Of a stretch of 64,000 bases of DNA, positions 27,288-36,028 are shown in pieces. This DNA is from Novosphingobium aureum (GTDB taxonomy: Bacteria > Pseudomonadota > Alphaproteobacteria > Sphingomonadales > Sphingomonadaceae). The translations under genes and the position numbers were made by a program. The stretch is from NCBI RefSeq assembly GCF_015865035.1, contig NZ_JADZGI010000001.1:1736001-1800000 (forward strand). Reading direction: 5' to 3'. How positions within the stretch are numbered: the stretch's first letter is position 1; each line of letters opens with the position of its first letter. Under the pieces are notes generated by a model. The model searched no databases. It was not told where the DNA came from and saw only the letters and a list, made by a program, of their open reading frames with translations.

Positions 27288-27424
27288 GCGCGCCGCGCTG
27301 CGTCTTTGGACCTGCGGTGATGCACGGTGCGCGCATTTGCTTGCGCTCGTTGCATTCGTGGCATGAGCCTTGCGCGACTATCTGCAGGAAAAGGCCTTGA
27401 ACCGGCCTCGTTAGTGAAGCCGTG

Positions 27425-28636
27425 ATGGAGACGATCATCAGCAGCGCCGCAACCCGCCAAGCCTCTCCACCTGCCGCGGACCTTCTCGGGCGCGGGGTGG
27501 TCATGGCGATGGCCGTTGCGGCAGGGCTCACCGTCGCCAACATCTACTACAACCAGCCGATGCTCGAGCGCATGCACGCCGACGTTGCGGGCGAGCTGGT
27601 GACTTACGTCCCGACCGCGACGCAGATCGGCTACGCGATCGGCCTGCTGTTTCTCGTGCCGCTGGGCGATCTCGTCGAGCGGCGCGGTCTCATCGTCGCG
27701 CAGTGTCTGGGCCTCGCGGTGGCGCTTGCCGCGGTCGCGCTGGCACCGACCGGCGCGCTGATCGTAGCGGCCTCGCTGCTGGTCGGGCTGATGGGCGCGG
27801 TGGCGCAGCAGATCATTCCGCTCGCCGCGAACCTGGCGCCGCCCGACAAGCGCGGGGGGATCGTCGGCACGGTCATGGCCGGGCTGCTTTGCGGCATCCT
27901 GCTCAGCCGCACGGTCGCGGGTGTCGTCGCCGAGCACTGGGGCTGGCGCGCGATGTTCTGGCTGGCGGTGCCGTTGGCGCTGCTCACCGCCTTGCTCGCA
28001 GCGCTCAGGCTGCCGCGCAGTGCGCCCGAGCGGACCGGGCACAGCTACATGGGCCTGCTGCGCTCGCTGCGGGGGTTGTGGCGCGAGTTTCCGCAATTGC
28101 GCATCGCCACCTGGATACAGTCGTGCCAGTTCGCGGCCTTCTCGGTGTTCTGGACGGTGCTTTCGCTCCGGCTCGAGGCGCGTTTCGAGCTGGGTCCTCA
28201 GGTCGCGGGACTGTTCGGCGTGCTCGGCGTCGTCGGCGTGCTCGCGGCGCCCATCGCGGGGCGCGTCGCCGATGCCGGGGGACCGCGCCGCGTGGTAGCC
28301 GCCGCCGCGGTGGTCACTCTTGCGTCGTGGGTGGTCTTCGGCCTGTGGGCTTCGATTGCCGGACTGGTGGTCGGCGTGCTGCTGCTCGACTTCGCGGTGC
28401 AGGGCAGTCAGGTCTCGAACCAGAGCATCATCTACGCGCTGCGCCCCGAGGCACGCTCGCGCATCAACACCGTCTACATGACCAGCATGTTCGTCGCCGG
28501 AGGCCTCGCCTCGGCAGGCGCGACCGCGGCATGGCACCTCTACGGTTGGACCGGGGTCAGCGCGCTGGGTCTCGCGGTGAGCCTTGCCGGACTTGCCCTG
28601 CAGCCGCTCAGCCTGCGCTCCGCGCGCAGGCTCTAG
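27425..28636 (+). CDS. Major facilitator superfamily efflux transporter
   Basis: The protein of 403 residues has twelve helices and the ANIYYNQPMLERM segment common to the YnfM/YgaY-like drug or sugar efflux group, with the loop 2-3 motif GDLVERRGLI. The substrate is unknown. GTG (27422) and ATG (27425) are adjacent possible starts. It converges with oxyR; their stops are 10 bp apart. Confidence 0.83.
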   Translation: METIISSAATRQASPPAADLLGRGVVMAMAVAAGLTVANIYYNQPMLERMHADVAGELVTYVPTATQIGYAIGLLFLVPLGDLVERRGLIVAQCLGLAVALAAVALAPTGALIVAASLLVGLMGAVAQQIIPLAANLAPPDKRGGIVGTVMAGLLCGILLSRTVAGVVAEHWGWRAMFWLAVPLALLTALLAALRLPRSAPERTGHSYMGLLRSLRGLWREFPQLRIATWIQSCQFAAFSVFWTVLSLRLEARFELGPQVAGLFGVLGVVGVLAAPIAGRVADAGGPRRVVAAAAVVTLASWVVFGLWASIAGLVVGVLLLDFAVQGSQVSNQSIIYALRPEARSRINTVYMTSMFVAGGLASAGATAAWHLYGWTGVSALGLAVSLAGLALQPLSLRSARRL

Positions 28637-28646
28637 GCCAAGGGGC

Positions 28647-29543
28647 CTAGCCCGCGCGCAGTTCGTCGGCGAGCATGCGGAATTCGTCCGAGCGCGGCGA
28701 GTTCTTGCGCCAGACCAGCGCGATCTCGCGGTTGGCGTTGGGCGAGATCAGCGGGCGTGCGACGACGTTGGTACCGTTGAGGATGCCCGCATCGAGCGCC
28801 ATTTCGGGCAGCATGGTCAGGCCAAGGCCATTGTCGACCATCTGCACCAGCGTGTGCAGCGAGGTGCCGATCATCGTCGCCGAGGCGCGCAGTTCGGAGC
28901 GGTTGCAGGCGGCCAGCGCGTGGTCCTTGAGGCAGTGCCCGTCCTCGAGCAGGAGCAGGCGGTGCTCGTCGATGATGTCGGGCCCGACTTCGGCGGGGGG
29001 ATCGCGCGGATCGTCAGCGGGGAAGGCGACGAAGAAGGCGTCGAGCTCGATCGTCTCCTTCTCCACTTCGCCGGTCGCGTAGGGCAGGGCGAGCAGGACG
29101 CAGTCGGCGCGGCCGTGGTGCAGCGATTCGATCGCGTGCTGGCTGGGCTCCTCGCGCAGGAACAGCTTGAGGTTGGGCCGCTCGCGGCGCAGGCGCGGCA
29201 GCATGCGCGGAAGCAGGAACGGGGCGATCGTCGGGATCACGCTCATGCGCACTTCGCCCGAGAGCGGCTTGCCGCTCGACTGGACGAGGTCGGAGAGTTC
29301 CTCGGTCTCGCGCAGGATGCGGTGCGCCTTTTCCACCACGGCATTGCCGAGCGGGGTGAAGCGCACCGCGCGCTTGGTGCGTTCGACCAGCGTCACGTCG
29401 AGCAGCGTCTCAAGGTCGCGAAGACCCGCCGAGAGGGTCGACTGCGAGACGAAGCAGGCCTCGGCGGCGCGCCCGAAATGGCCGTGCTCGTGCAGCGCGA
29501 CGAGGTATTGCAGCTGCTTGAGCGTCGGCTGGTAGATCGTCAT
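28647..29543 (-). CDS. oxyR: Hydrogen peroxide-sensing LysR regulator OxyR
   Basis: The 298-residue protein has the LysR winged helix (residues 1-65) and an OxyR effector domain. The redox cysteines are C204 and C213 in GHCLKDHALAAC, with the same nine-residue spacing as C199/C208 of E. coli. It activates peroxide defence genes upon disulfide formation. Its ATG overlaps the rnd stop by four bases, so it is probably co-transcribed with rnd and has no own promoter gap. Confidence 0.93.
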   Translation of the reverse strand: MTIYQPTLKQLQYLVALHEHGHFGRAAEACFVSQSTLSAGLRDLETLLDVTLVERTKRAVRFTPLGNAVVEKAHRILRETEELSDLVQSSGKPLSGEVRMSVIPTIAPFLLPRMLPRLRRERPNLKLFLREEPSQHAIESLHHGRADCVLLALPYATGEVEKETIELDAFFVAFPADDPRDPPAEVGPDIIDEHRLLLLEDGHCLKDHALAACNRSELRASATMIGTSLHTLVQMVDNGLGLTMLPEMALDAGILNGTNVVARPLISPNANREIALVWRKNSPRSDEFRMLADELRAG

Positions 29544-30793
29544 GCGGTGGTTTCGGCGCCGTCGTCCGAACCGACAGCCGCGCTGTCGTCGAGTTCCGCC
29601 GGGGTATCGGCGAAGACGTCGCTGTCGGCGCTGACCCGGGTCATCTTGAGGCGGCCATTCTCGACCGCGAAGGCAAGCCGACCCTCGACCAGTTCGAGTG
29701 CGTCCTTGCCGAAGATCTCGAAGCGCCAGCCCTCGAGGATCGGCAGGTCGCGGCGCACGCCCGCGGCGAGCTGTTCGAGTTCGTCGCTGCGGGTGAGCAG
29801 GCGCGCGGCGACGTCGATTTCGCGCGCACGGATCTTGAGCAGCAGCTTGAGCAGGTCGGCGACGAGCGCGCCTTCCTTGCCGAGCGGTGCGCCGCGGTGG
29901 TTGCGCGGCGGCATCTCGTCGTCGGGCAACGGGGCGGACTTGGCGATGGTCGCCATCAGGCGCTTGCCGATGTCATTGTCGCGCCACCCTTGCGAGAGGC
30001 CGCGCACCTTGGCGAGGTCGGCCTGGGCCTTGGGCGGATGGCTGGCGATGTCGGCGATGGTCTCGTCGCGCGCGATGCGCCCGCGCGGGATGTTCTTGCC
30101 CTGCGCCTCGAGCTCGCGCCACTCGGCAATCGCCTTCAGGCGGCCAAGCACTGCCGGATTGCGGCCCGCCGCCTTGATCCGGCGCCATGCGAGAGTCGGA
30201 TCGTTGCGGTAGTTCTCGGGATCGGCGAGTTTTTCCATTTCCTGGTTGAGCCAGGCGCCGCGGTCCGTCTTGATCAGCCGCTTGAGGATCTTGGGGAAGA
30301 TCTTGGAGAGATGGGTGACGTCGCCGATCGCGTATTCGATCTGGCGTTCGGTTAGCGGACGACGCGACCAGTCGGTGAAGCGCGCACCCTTGTCGATGGT
30401 CAGGCCGAGCCACGCCTCGACTAGATTGGAGTAACCGATCTGCTCGCTCTGGCTGATCGCCATCATCGCGATCTGCGTGTCGAAGATCGGATGGGGCGTG
30501 CGGCCGGTGGCGTTGAAGATGATTTCGACGTCCTGCCCGCCCGCGTGGAAGACCTTGAGGACCTCCTCGTTATTGGTGAGCAGCTCGTAGAGCGGGGTGA
30601 GGTCGATGCCCGGCGCCAGCGGGTCGATCGCCGCGGCTTCCTCGGTATTGGCGATCTGCACGAGGCACAGTTCGGGCCAATAGGTGTTCTCTCGCATGAA
30701 CTCGGTGTCGACGGCGACGAATTCGGATTGCGCGAGACGGGCGCACAGGGACTCGAGGTCCTCGGTCTTTGTGATCAGGGGATGAATAAGCAT
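29540..30793 (-). CDS. rnd: Ribonuclease D
   Basis: The 417-residue protein has the DEDD exonuclease domain (D29-x-E31 in AVDTEF, the later D of FDTQIAMM, and YAIGDVTHL) and an HRDC-like C-terminal part from about residue 210. It trims 3' ends of tRNA and other stable RNAs. The last 30 residues are acidic. The ATG at 30793 is preferred to the GTG two codons earlier. It leads oxyR with a four-base overlap. Confidence 0.94.
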   Translation of the reverse strand: MLIHPLITKTEDLESLCARLAQSEFVAVDTEFMRENTYWPELCLVQIANTEEAAAIDPLAPGIDLTPLYELLTNNEEVLKVFHAGGQDVEIIFNATGRTPHPIFDTQIAMMAISQSEQIGYSNLVEAWLGLTIDKGARFTDWSRRPLTERQIEYAIGDVTHLSKIFPKILKRLIKTDRGAWLNQEMEKLADPENYRNDPTLAWRRIKAAGRNPAVLGRLKAIAEWRELEAQGKNIPRGRIARDETIADIASHPPKAQADLAKVRGLSQGWRDNDIGKRLMATIAKSAPLPDDEMPPRNHRGAPLGKEGALVADLLKLLLKIRAREIDVAARLLTRSDELEQLAAGVRRDLPILEGWRFEIFGKDALELVEGRLAFAVENGRLKMTRVSADSDVFADTPAELDDSAAVGSDDGAETTA

Positions 30794-30896
30794 TTGCACG
30801 CTGCGTTACGCGCAAGCGGAGCGCGGATCAACGCCCGAGCGCACCGTTTGCGGGATCAAGTGTACGATTCGAGACCGTTTCCGCGCCGAAATGGTT

Positions 30897-32126
30897 TCAC
30901 GCGGGCTGAAAGCGCGCCTTGAGCCGTTGCAGCAATGTTCTCGGACGGCTCGCCTCGAGCTCCTCGATATCGTCCTGCGAGACCAGGCGGCGGCGCAGCT
31001 GGGTGCCGGTGGTGTGGATGTCGGGCGGGGGCAGGTGCCAGCTCTCCGGATCGTCGGCGGGGTCTGCGAAGACTTCGTCCAGTCCCTTGCGTGGCACATC
31101 GAGAACGGTCGCGACGCTCTCGCTGGCGGGCTCTTCTTCGCCGATGTCGGTCTGCTCTTGCGCGAAGTCGTCGAGCGTTTCTCCGGGCGCGCGGAAGAAG
31201 GCGACTTCGTGGCCGTTCGCGTGGTCGCTATCATCGGCCTGCACGGCGGTATCGTGCAGCTCGAGGGTATCGCTCTGGCTGTCGAGGGAAGTCTCGGGCA
31301 GTTCCTCGTCGCATTCTTTGCGCCGCAGCTCGTCGCTCGCACCGAACGACGGCATCATCGCGCCGTGGCTCTTGGGTCCGGATTGCCCCGCGACGATGGC
31401 ATGGCTGTCCTTGCAGCAGGCCTCGACCGGGGCCCGCAGCGCGGGTTCGACCTCGCGCGCGCCCACCAGGATCGCGAGACCGCCGGGCATTGATTCGCTC
31501 GTCAGCGGATACTGCAGGGCCTTGTCGCGTACGGCGATGTGAAGCAGCGTGCACAAGTAGGCGCCCGCGACGAGTGCGACGTGTTCGCCGGTGGCTTGCG
31601 CGTCCTCGTCGAGTTGCGATGCGTAGCGTGCATCGCCTTTGCCGCTCAGGGCGCGAATGGCGTTGAAGAGCGGTTCGAGGCCTGACACCGAGACGATTTC
31701 GCCGTCGATGTCGGCGCGTTCGCTCTGCCAGGCGGTGCCATTGGCGTCGTAGCCGTCGAGAAGTCCCGCGCGGTCGCATTCGGAGAAGGGCCAGGCGGTG
31801 TCGAAGTAGAAGCTGGTCTCGATGGCGGGTTCGACCGCGGCCATCGGTGTGGGCACCAGGTCGAAGGCGATTGCCGTCACCGGCTCGCCGCAGTCGTCGA
31901 GCTGGGAGATTTCCTCTTCGAGCCGGTCCCAGCCGACAAGGTCGATCGTGCTCGGGTCGAGGTCGAGGACGCTGGCGGGCAGGGGGCGCCCATCGCCGCA
32001 ATGTTCTGCCAGCCGGGCACGGATCTGCTCCAGTGCGGTATCGGCATCGCCGTCGCGCAGCATGGTTTCGACGGCCTCGAGAAATTGCGTGTCATCGGGC
32101 CTTGCGGCCGTGGCATCTGCCAGCAT
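30897..32126 (-). CDS. Acidic hypothetical protein, 409 residues
   Basis: I do not recognise a family. The protein is strongly acidic and has no signal peptide or membrane helix. Residues 1-50 look helical (TPR-like). Residues 85-240 form a globular part with Cys, Trp and Gly (AWPFSECDRAGLLDGYD, ALVAGAYLCTLLHIAV), and residues 260-360 are low-complexity Asp/Glu/Ser. The C-terminus RRLVSQDDIEELEASRP then a basic RTLLQRLKARF is the other conserved-looking part. Codon use is like its neighbours. It is oriented as rnd, with a 103-bp gap. Confidence 0.7.
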   Translation of the reverse strand: MLADATAARPDDTQFLEAVETMLRDGDADTALEQIRARLAEHCGDGRPLPASVLDLDPSTIDLVGWDRLEEEISQLDDCGEPVTAIAFDLVPTPMAAVEPAIETSFYFDTAWPFSECDRAGLLDGYDANGTAWQSERADIDGEIVSVSGLEPLFNAIRALSGKGDARYASQLDEDAQATGEHVALVAGAYLCTLLHIAVRDKALQYPLTSESMPGGLAILVGAREVEPALRAPVEACCKDSHAIVAGQSGPKSHGAMMPSFGASDELRRKECDEELPETSLDSQSDTLELHDTAVQADDSDHANGHEVAFFRAPGETLDDFAQEQTDIGEEEPASESVATVLDVPRKGLDEVFADPADDPESWHLPPPDIHTTGTQLRRRLVSQDDIEELEASRPRTLLQRLKARFQPA

Positions 32127-32327
32127 GTGTCCCTCCTAGCACCCGTTCTCGGGGACTAGTCGCGATTGGTTTACGTAGAGTTACGGCGCAGGTTTAACCC
32201 GGCCGTTAAGGTTTTCCTGCGGGGATGGACGCGAGCCGCGTGCAATCGGTGGCTGGAAATCGCGGCCACACTCGACTAGGGGACGCGGCCATATCCAGTT
32301 TTCCTGACAAAGAAGCACCGATCCGCC

Positions 32328-34121
32328 ATGACTCATCCCTATCGTTCCCACACCTGCGGCGCTCTCAAGGCAGCCGAGGTCGGCCAGACGGTCCGTCTCT
32401 CGGGCTGGGTCCATCGCAAGCGCGACCATGGCGGCGTCCTGTTCGTCGACCTGCGCGATCACTACGGCATGACCCAGGTCGTCGCCGATAGCGACAGCCC
32501 CGGGCTCGAACTGCTCGATTCGCTGCGACTTGAATCGGTCGTGACCATCGAGGGCTCGGTCAAGGCGCGCACCGAGGCGACGGTGAACCCGAACCTCGCG
32601 ACCGGCGAGATCGAGGTCTATGCCCGTTCGGCCACCGTCCTTGCCAAGGCCGAGGAACTGCCGATGCCGGTTGCCGGCGAGCAGGAGTACCCCGAGGACA
32701 TCCGCCTCAAGTACCGCTTCCTCGACCTGCGCCGCGACACGCTGCATTCCAACATCGTCAAGCGCACGAAGATCATCTCGGACATGCGCCGCAAGATGGA
32801 GGACATCGGCTTCACCGAGTACGCGACGCCGATCCTGACCGCCTCGAGCCCCGAGGGCGCGCGCGACTTCCTCGTGCCCAGCCGCATCCATGCGGGCAAG
32901 TTCTACGCGCTGCCGCAGGCGCCCCAGCAGTACAAGCAGCTGCTGATGGTCGCCGGTTTCGACCGCTACTTCCAGATCGCGCCCTGCTTCCGCGACGAGG
33001 ACCCGCGCGCCGACCGTCTGCCCGGCGAGTTCTACCAGCTCGACCTCGAGATGAGCTTCGTCACCCAGGAAGAGATCTGGGAGACGATGGAGCCGGTCAT
33101 CCAGAGCGTCTTCGCCGATTTCGCCGATGGCAAGCCGGTGACGCCCGCAGGCGAGTTTCGCCGCATCCCGCACGCCCAGGCTATGCTCGACTACGGTTCG
33201 GACAAGCCTGACCTGCGCAACCCGCTGATCATCAAGGACGTGACCGAGCACTTCGTCGAGTCGGGCTTCGGCATCTTTGCGGGCATCGTCGCCAATGGCG
33301 GCAAGATCCGTGCGATCCCGGCTCCCGGCGCTGGCGCGGGCAGCCGCAAGTTCTTCGACGAGATGAACAACTGGGCGCGCGGCGAGGGCTTCTCGGGCCT
33401 TGGCTACATCAACATCAAGGACGGCGCTCCGGGCGGTCCGATTGCCAAGAACCACGGCGAGGAAAAGACCGCGGCGTTGATCGAGGCGCTTGGCCTTGGC
33501 CCCAACGACGGCGTGTTCTTCGCCGCGGGCAAGGAAGAGCAGGCGGCCAAGCTGGCAGGTCTCGCGCGCATCCGCGTCGGCGAGCAGCTCGACCTCATCG
33601 ACAAGGACCGCTTCGAGCTGGCGTGGATCGTCGACTTCCCGTTCTACGAGTGGGACGAGGACAACAAGAAGGTCGACTTCGCGCACAATCCCTTCTCGAT
33701 GCCGCAGGGCGGCATGGAAGCGCTGACCGGGCAGGACCCGCTCACCATCAAGGCCTACCAGTACGACCTGGTGTGCAACGGCTTCGAGATCGCCTCGGGC
33801 TCGATCCGTAACCAGAGCCCCGAGCTCATGGTCAAGGCCTTCGAAATGGTTGGTCTCTCGCAGGCCGACGTCGAGGAGCGCTTCGGCGGCCTCTACCGCG
33901 CATTCCAGTACGGCGCCCCGCCGCACGGTGGCATGGCCGCCGGTGTCGATCGCATCGTGATGCTGCTGTGCGGTGCGCACAACCTGCGTGAAGTGGCGCT
34001 GTTCCCGATGAACCAGCGTGCAGAAGACTTGCTGATGTCTGCGCCGAGCCCGGCAGAAGCACGACAGCTGCGTGAACTGCACTTGCGCGTTGTTGAGCCT
34101 CCCAAGCAGGGCGGCCAATAA
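32328..34121 (+). CDS. aspS: Aspartate-tRNA ligase (Asp/Asn-type likely)
   Basis: The protein of 597 residues is a bacterial class II synthetase with an OB-fold anticodon domain, the motif 2 stretch FRDEDPRADR, a GAD insertion and motif 3 in GGMAAGVDRIVML. The N-terminal segment VHRKRDHGG carries a histidine (H34) at the place which, in other species, marks non-discriminating AspRS that charge both tRNA-Asp and tRNA-Asn. That reading depends on a gatCAB system elsewhere in the genome. The region before the start carries CTAGGGGACGCGGCC, shared in part with the tRNA-Met upstream region. Confidence 0.95.
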   Translation: MTHPYRSHTCGALKAAEVGQTVRLSGWVHRKRDHGGVLFVDLRDHYGMTQVVADSDSPGLELLDSLRLESVVTIEGSVKARTEATVNPNLATGEIEVYARSATVLAKAEELPMPVAGEQEYPEDIRLKYRFLDLRRDTLHSNIVKRTKIISDMRRKMEDIGFTEYATPILTASSPEGARDFLVPSRIHAGKFYALPQAPQQYKQLLMVAGFDRYFQIAPCFRDEDPRADRLPGEFYQLDLEMSFVTQEEIWETMEPVIQSVFADFADGKPVTPAGEFRRIPHAQAMLDYGSDKPDLRNPLIIKDVTEHFVESGFGIFAGIVANGGKIRAIPAPGAGAGSRKFFDEMNNWARGEGFSGLGYINIKDGAPGGPIAKNHGEEKTAALIEALGLGPNDGVFFAAGKEEQAAKLAGLARIRVGEQLDLIDKDRFELAWIVDFPFYEWDEDNKKVDFAHNPFSMPQGGMEALTGQDPLTIKAYQYDLVCNGFEIASGSIRNQSPELMVKAFEMVGLSQADVEERFGGLYRAFQYGAPPHGGMAAGVDRIVMLLCGAHNLREVALFPMNQRAEDLLMSAPSPAEARQLRELHLRVVEPPKQGGQ

Positions 34122-34249
34122 CGGGCAGGTTGAACAGTAATGGGACAGTATAACGAAGTTTAATCTATTGCCTGCTTCTTCTGGCTGTGTGCAAATGTGG
34201 CCAGAGGAAGCGGGTCGGTCCGCCTCCTTGCAATTGCTTGGAGGTGTGC

Positions 34250-35434
34250 TTGGATCAGTGCATTTCTGCGAAGCCGGTTGCGGGGCGCATCGATGCCGTT
34301 CGCATGGAATCGCTTGATGGGCTTCGTGGAATTGCCGCGATCGCGGTCTTGCTCCACCATGTCCGCCTGACGCCAACCGGATTTATCTGGGGCTACCTCG
34401 CGGTAGACTTCTTCTTCCTTCTCAGCGGATACGTGATCGGGACCGTCTACGAGGCCCGTTTCCAGGCCGGGCTCGGCGTGAGGGCGTACATGCTCCAGCG
34501 GCTGGAGCGGCTCTATCCGATGATCATCATCGGTGGCCTGCTCGGTTTGCTTTGCTGGTCGATTGCGGTGCCGACCGGGTATTTCGGGATCGAGAGTGAC
34601 GTCGGCTGGTTCGCGGTCCTCGTGTCTTTCTTCCTGCTCGTGCCGTTTACCGCCTCGCGTACGGCATACGTCCACAATCCTGCGCAGTGGTCGATCATGT
34701 TCGAGCTATGCGCCAACCTGTTTCACGCGATCTTCCATCGCTGGCTGAAAACCTGGCTGCTCGCCGTCATCGTGGGTGGCAGTTTCATCGCACTGCTGGT
34801 GATCGCGGACAGGCACTGGGTGATCAACTACGGCTGGGGTGTCGACAATGTGCACCTGGGGTTGCCGCGCGTCGTGTTCAGCTATTTTCTGGGCGTCTTG
34901 CTCTTCCGTCTCGAAAAGCACTGGATCGCGCGCGTCCCGGTATTGCCCGCATGGTTGCCGGCGCTCTTGCTTTTCTGCCTGCTTGGACAGCCATCGACCA
35001 CGATTTCCCAACTGTTCAATCACTATCGCGATCCCCTGATCGTCGGCCTGGCCTTTCCCGCCTTGCTGATGCTGGGGAGGGTCTCGACCGGCTTTGGCAG
35101 GGCTTCACGCGCCTTGGGCGCCTTGTCCTATCCCCTCTACCTCGTGCAGGGCGGCATGCTCACGCTTGGCGAGCATCTGCTCGCGCGCGTGCAGATCGGC
35201 TCGGGCGTGGCCTTTTATGCCGTGTTGCTCGCAGGCGGCGCGATCATCGTCGGCCTATCCTACCTGCTGGGCATCTATGTCGACGAGCCGCTCAACGTCT
35301 GGCGGCGCAAGGCGCGCAGGCGCCGGATGCCTGCCGCTGCTCCTAGTGCCGGACCTGAACCAGAATCCGAGCTCGAACCCGCGCTCGTACCTGTTCCTGC
35401 GCCGGTCCTGTCGGGACAGGCCGTCCCGGGCTGA
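34250..35434 (+). CDS. Acyltransferase family 3 membrane protein
   Basis: The 394-residue protein has about ten membrane helices and the family opening SLDGLRGIAAIAVLLHHV with the catalytic histidine, then DFFFLLSGYVIG and the RLERLYP motif. Such enzymes O-acetylate surface glycans or other exported compounds. A perfect GGAGG five bases before the TTG at 34250 decides this start; the next ATG (34304) has no ribosome site. The last 40 residues are Pro/Glu-rich. It is not in an operon, and the gene before it (aspS) ends 128 bp upstream. Confidence 0.85.
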   Translation: MDQCISAKPVAGRIDAVRMESLDGLRGIAAIAVLLHHVRLTPTGFIWGYLAVDFFFLLSGYVIGTVYEARFQAGLGVRAYMLQRLERLYPMIIIGGLLGLLCWSIAVPTGYFGIESDVGWFAVLVSFFLLVPFTASRTAYVHNPAQWSIMFELCANLFHAIFHRWLKTWLLAVIVGGSFIALLVIADRHWVINYGWGVDNVHLGLPRVVFSYFLGVLLFRLEKHWIARVPVLPAWLPALLLFCLLGQPSTTISQLFNHYRDPLIVGLAFPALLMLGRVSTGFGRASRALGALSYPLYLVQGGMLTLGEHLLARVQIGSGVAFYAVLLAGGAIIVGLSYLLGIYVDEPLNVWRRKARRRRMPAAAPSAGPEPESELEPALVPVPAPVLSGQAVPG

Positions 35435-35669
35435 GCGCAAGGCCGGGCGATCTTGCGGTGCAGCATCGTGATCGCGATGGCGTTGTGCGCAGGATCGTTC
35501 ATTAAAGCGCGTTTTTCCGGGGTTCGTGGGGGATTGCCCCTTGCAATGCCCGCGGACTTGGGACAAGTGCGAGGCCCATGCTTGTGGCGGCACTTGCCTG
35601 CCAGCGCCCTTCGCACTAGGGCGACAAGCGACAAGATTAATCCTCCGCTTTCTGAAGGGGTCTATACAA

Positions 35670-35906
35670 ATGAGCGATACCGCCGATCGGGTTAAGAAGA
35701 TCGTCGTCGAGCACCTCGGCGTCGAAGCCGACAAGGTCACCGAAGATGCAAGCTTCATCGACGATCTGGGCGCAGACTCGCTCGACATCGTCGAGCTGGT
35801 CATGGCCTTCGAGGAAGAGTTCGGCGTCGAGATCCCCGACGACGCGGCTGAGAAGATCAGCACCGTCTCGGACGCGATCAAGTACATCGACGAGAACAAG
35901 GGCTGA
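35670..35906 (+). CDS. acpP: Acyl carrier protein
   Basis: This 78-residue acidic protein has the phosphopantetheine site GADSLDIVE with S37. It carries growing acyl chains. fabF follows 122 bp downstream, as in many bacteria, with a hairpin between. The start MSDTADRVKKIVVEHLG is typical. Confidence 0.97.
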   Translation: MSDTADRVKKIVVEHLGVEADKVTEDASFIDDLGADSLDIVELVMAFEEEFGVEIPDDAAEKISTVSDAIKYIDENKG

Positions 35907-35923
35907 TCCGGGCCTCCCGCGGG

Positions 35924-35956
35924 CCTTCGCAGGCAGCCACCGGTTGCCCGCGAAGG
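35924..35956 (+). other. Intercistronic hairpin between acpP and fabF
   Basis: A 15-bp stem with one A-C mismatch and one G-T pair closes a three-base loop, starting 18 bp after the acpP stop. No T tract follows, so it is more likely an mRNA-stabilising or partial attenuation structure that lets acpP be made in excess over fabF than a full terminator. Confidence 0.55.
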
Positions 35957-36028
35957 TGCGGGAGCAGGATTGAAATTGACAGGCTCGACCTCTAAGGGGG
36001 CGGGCCTGTTGCCGTTTCGGAGAACATA

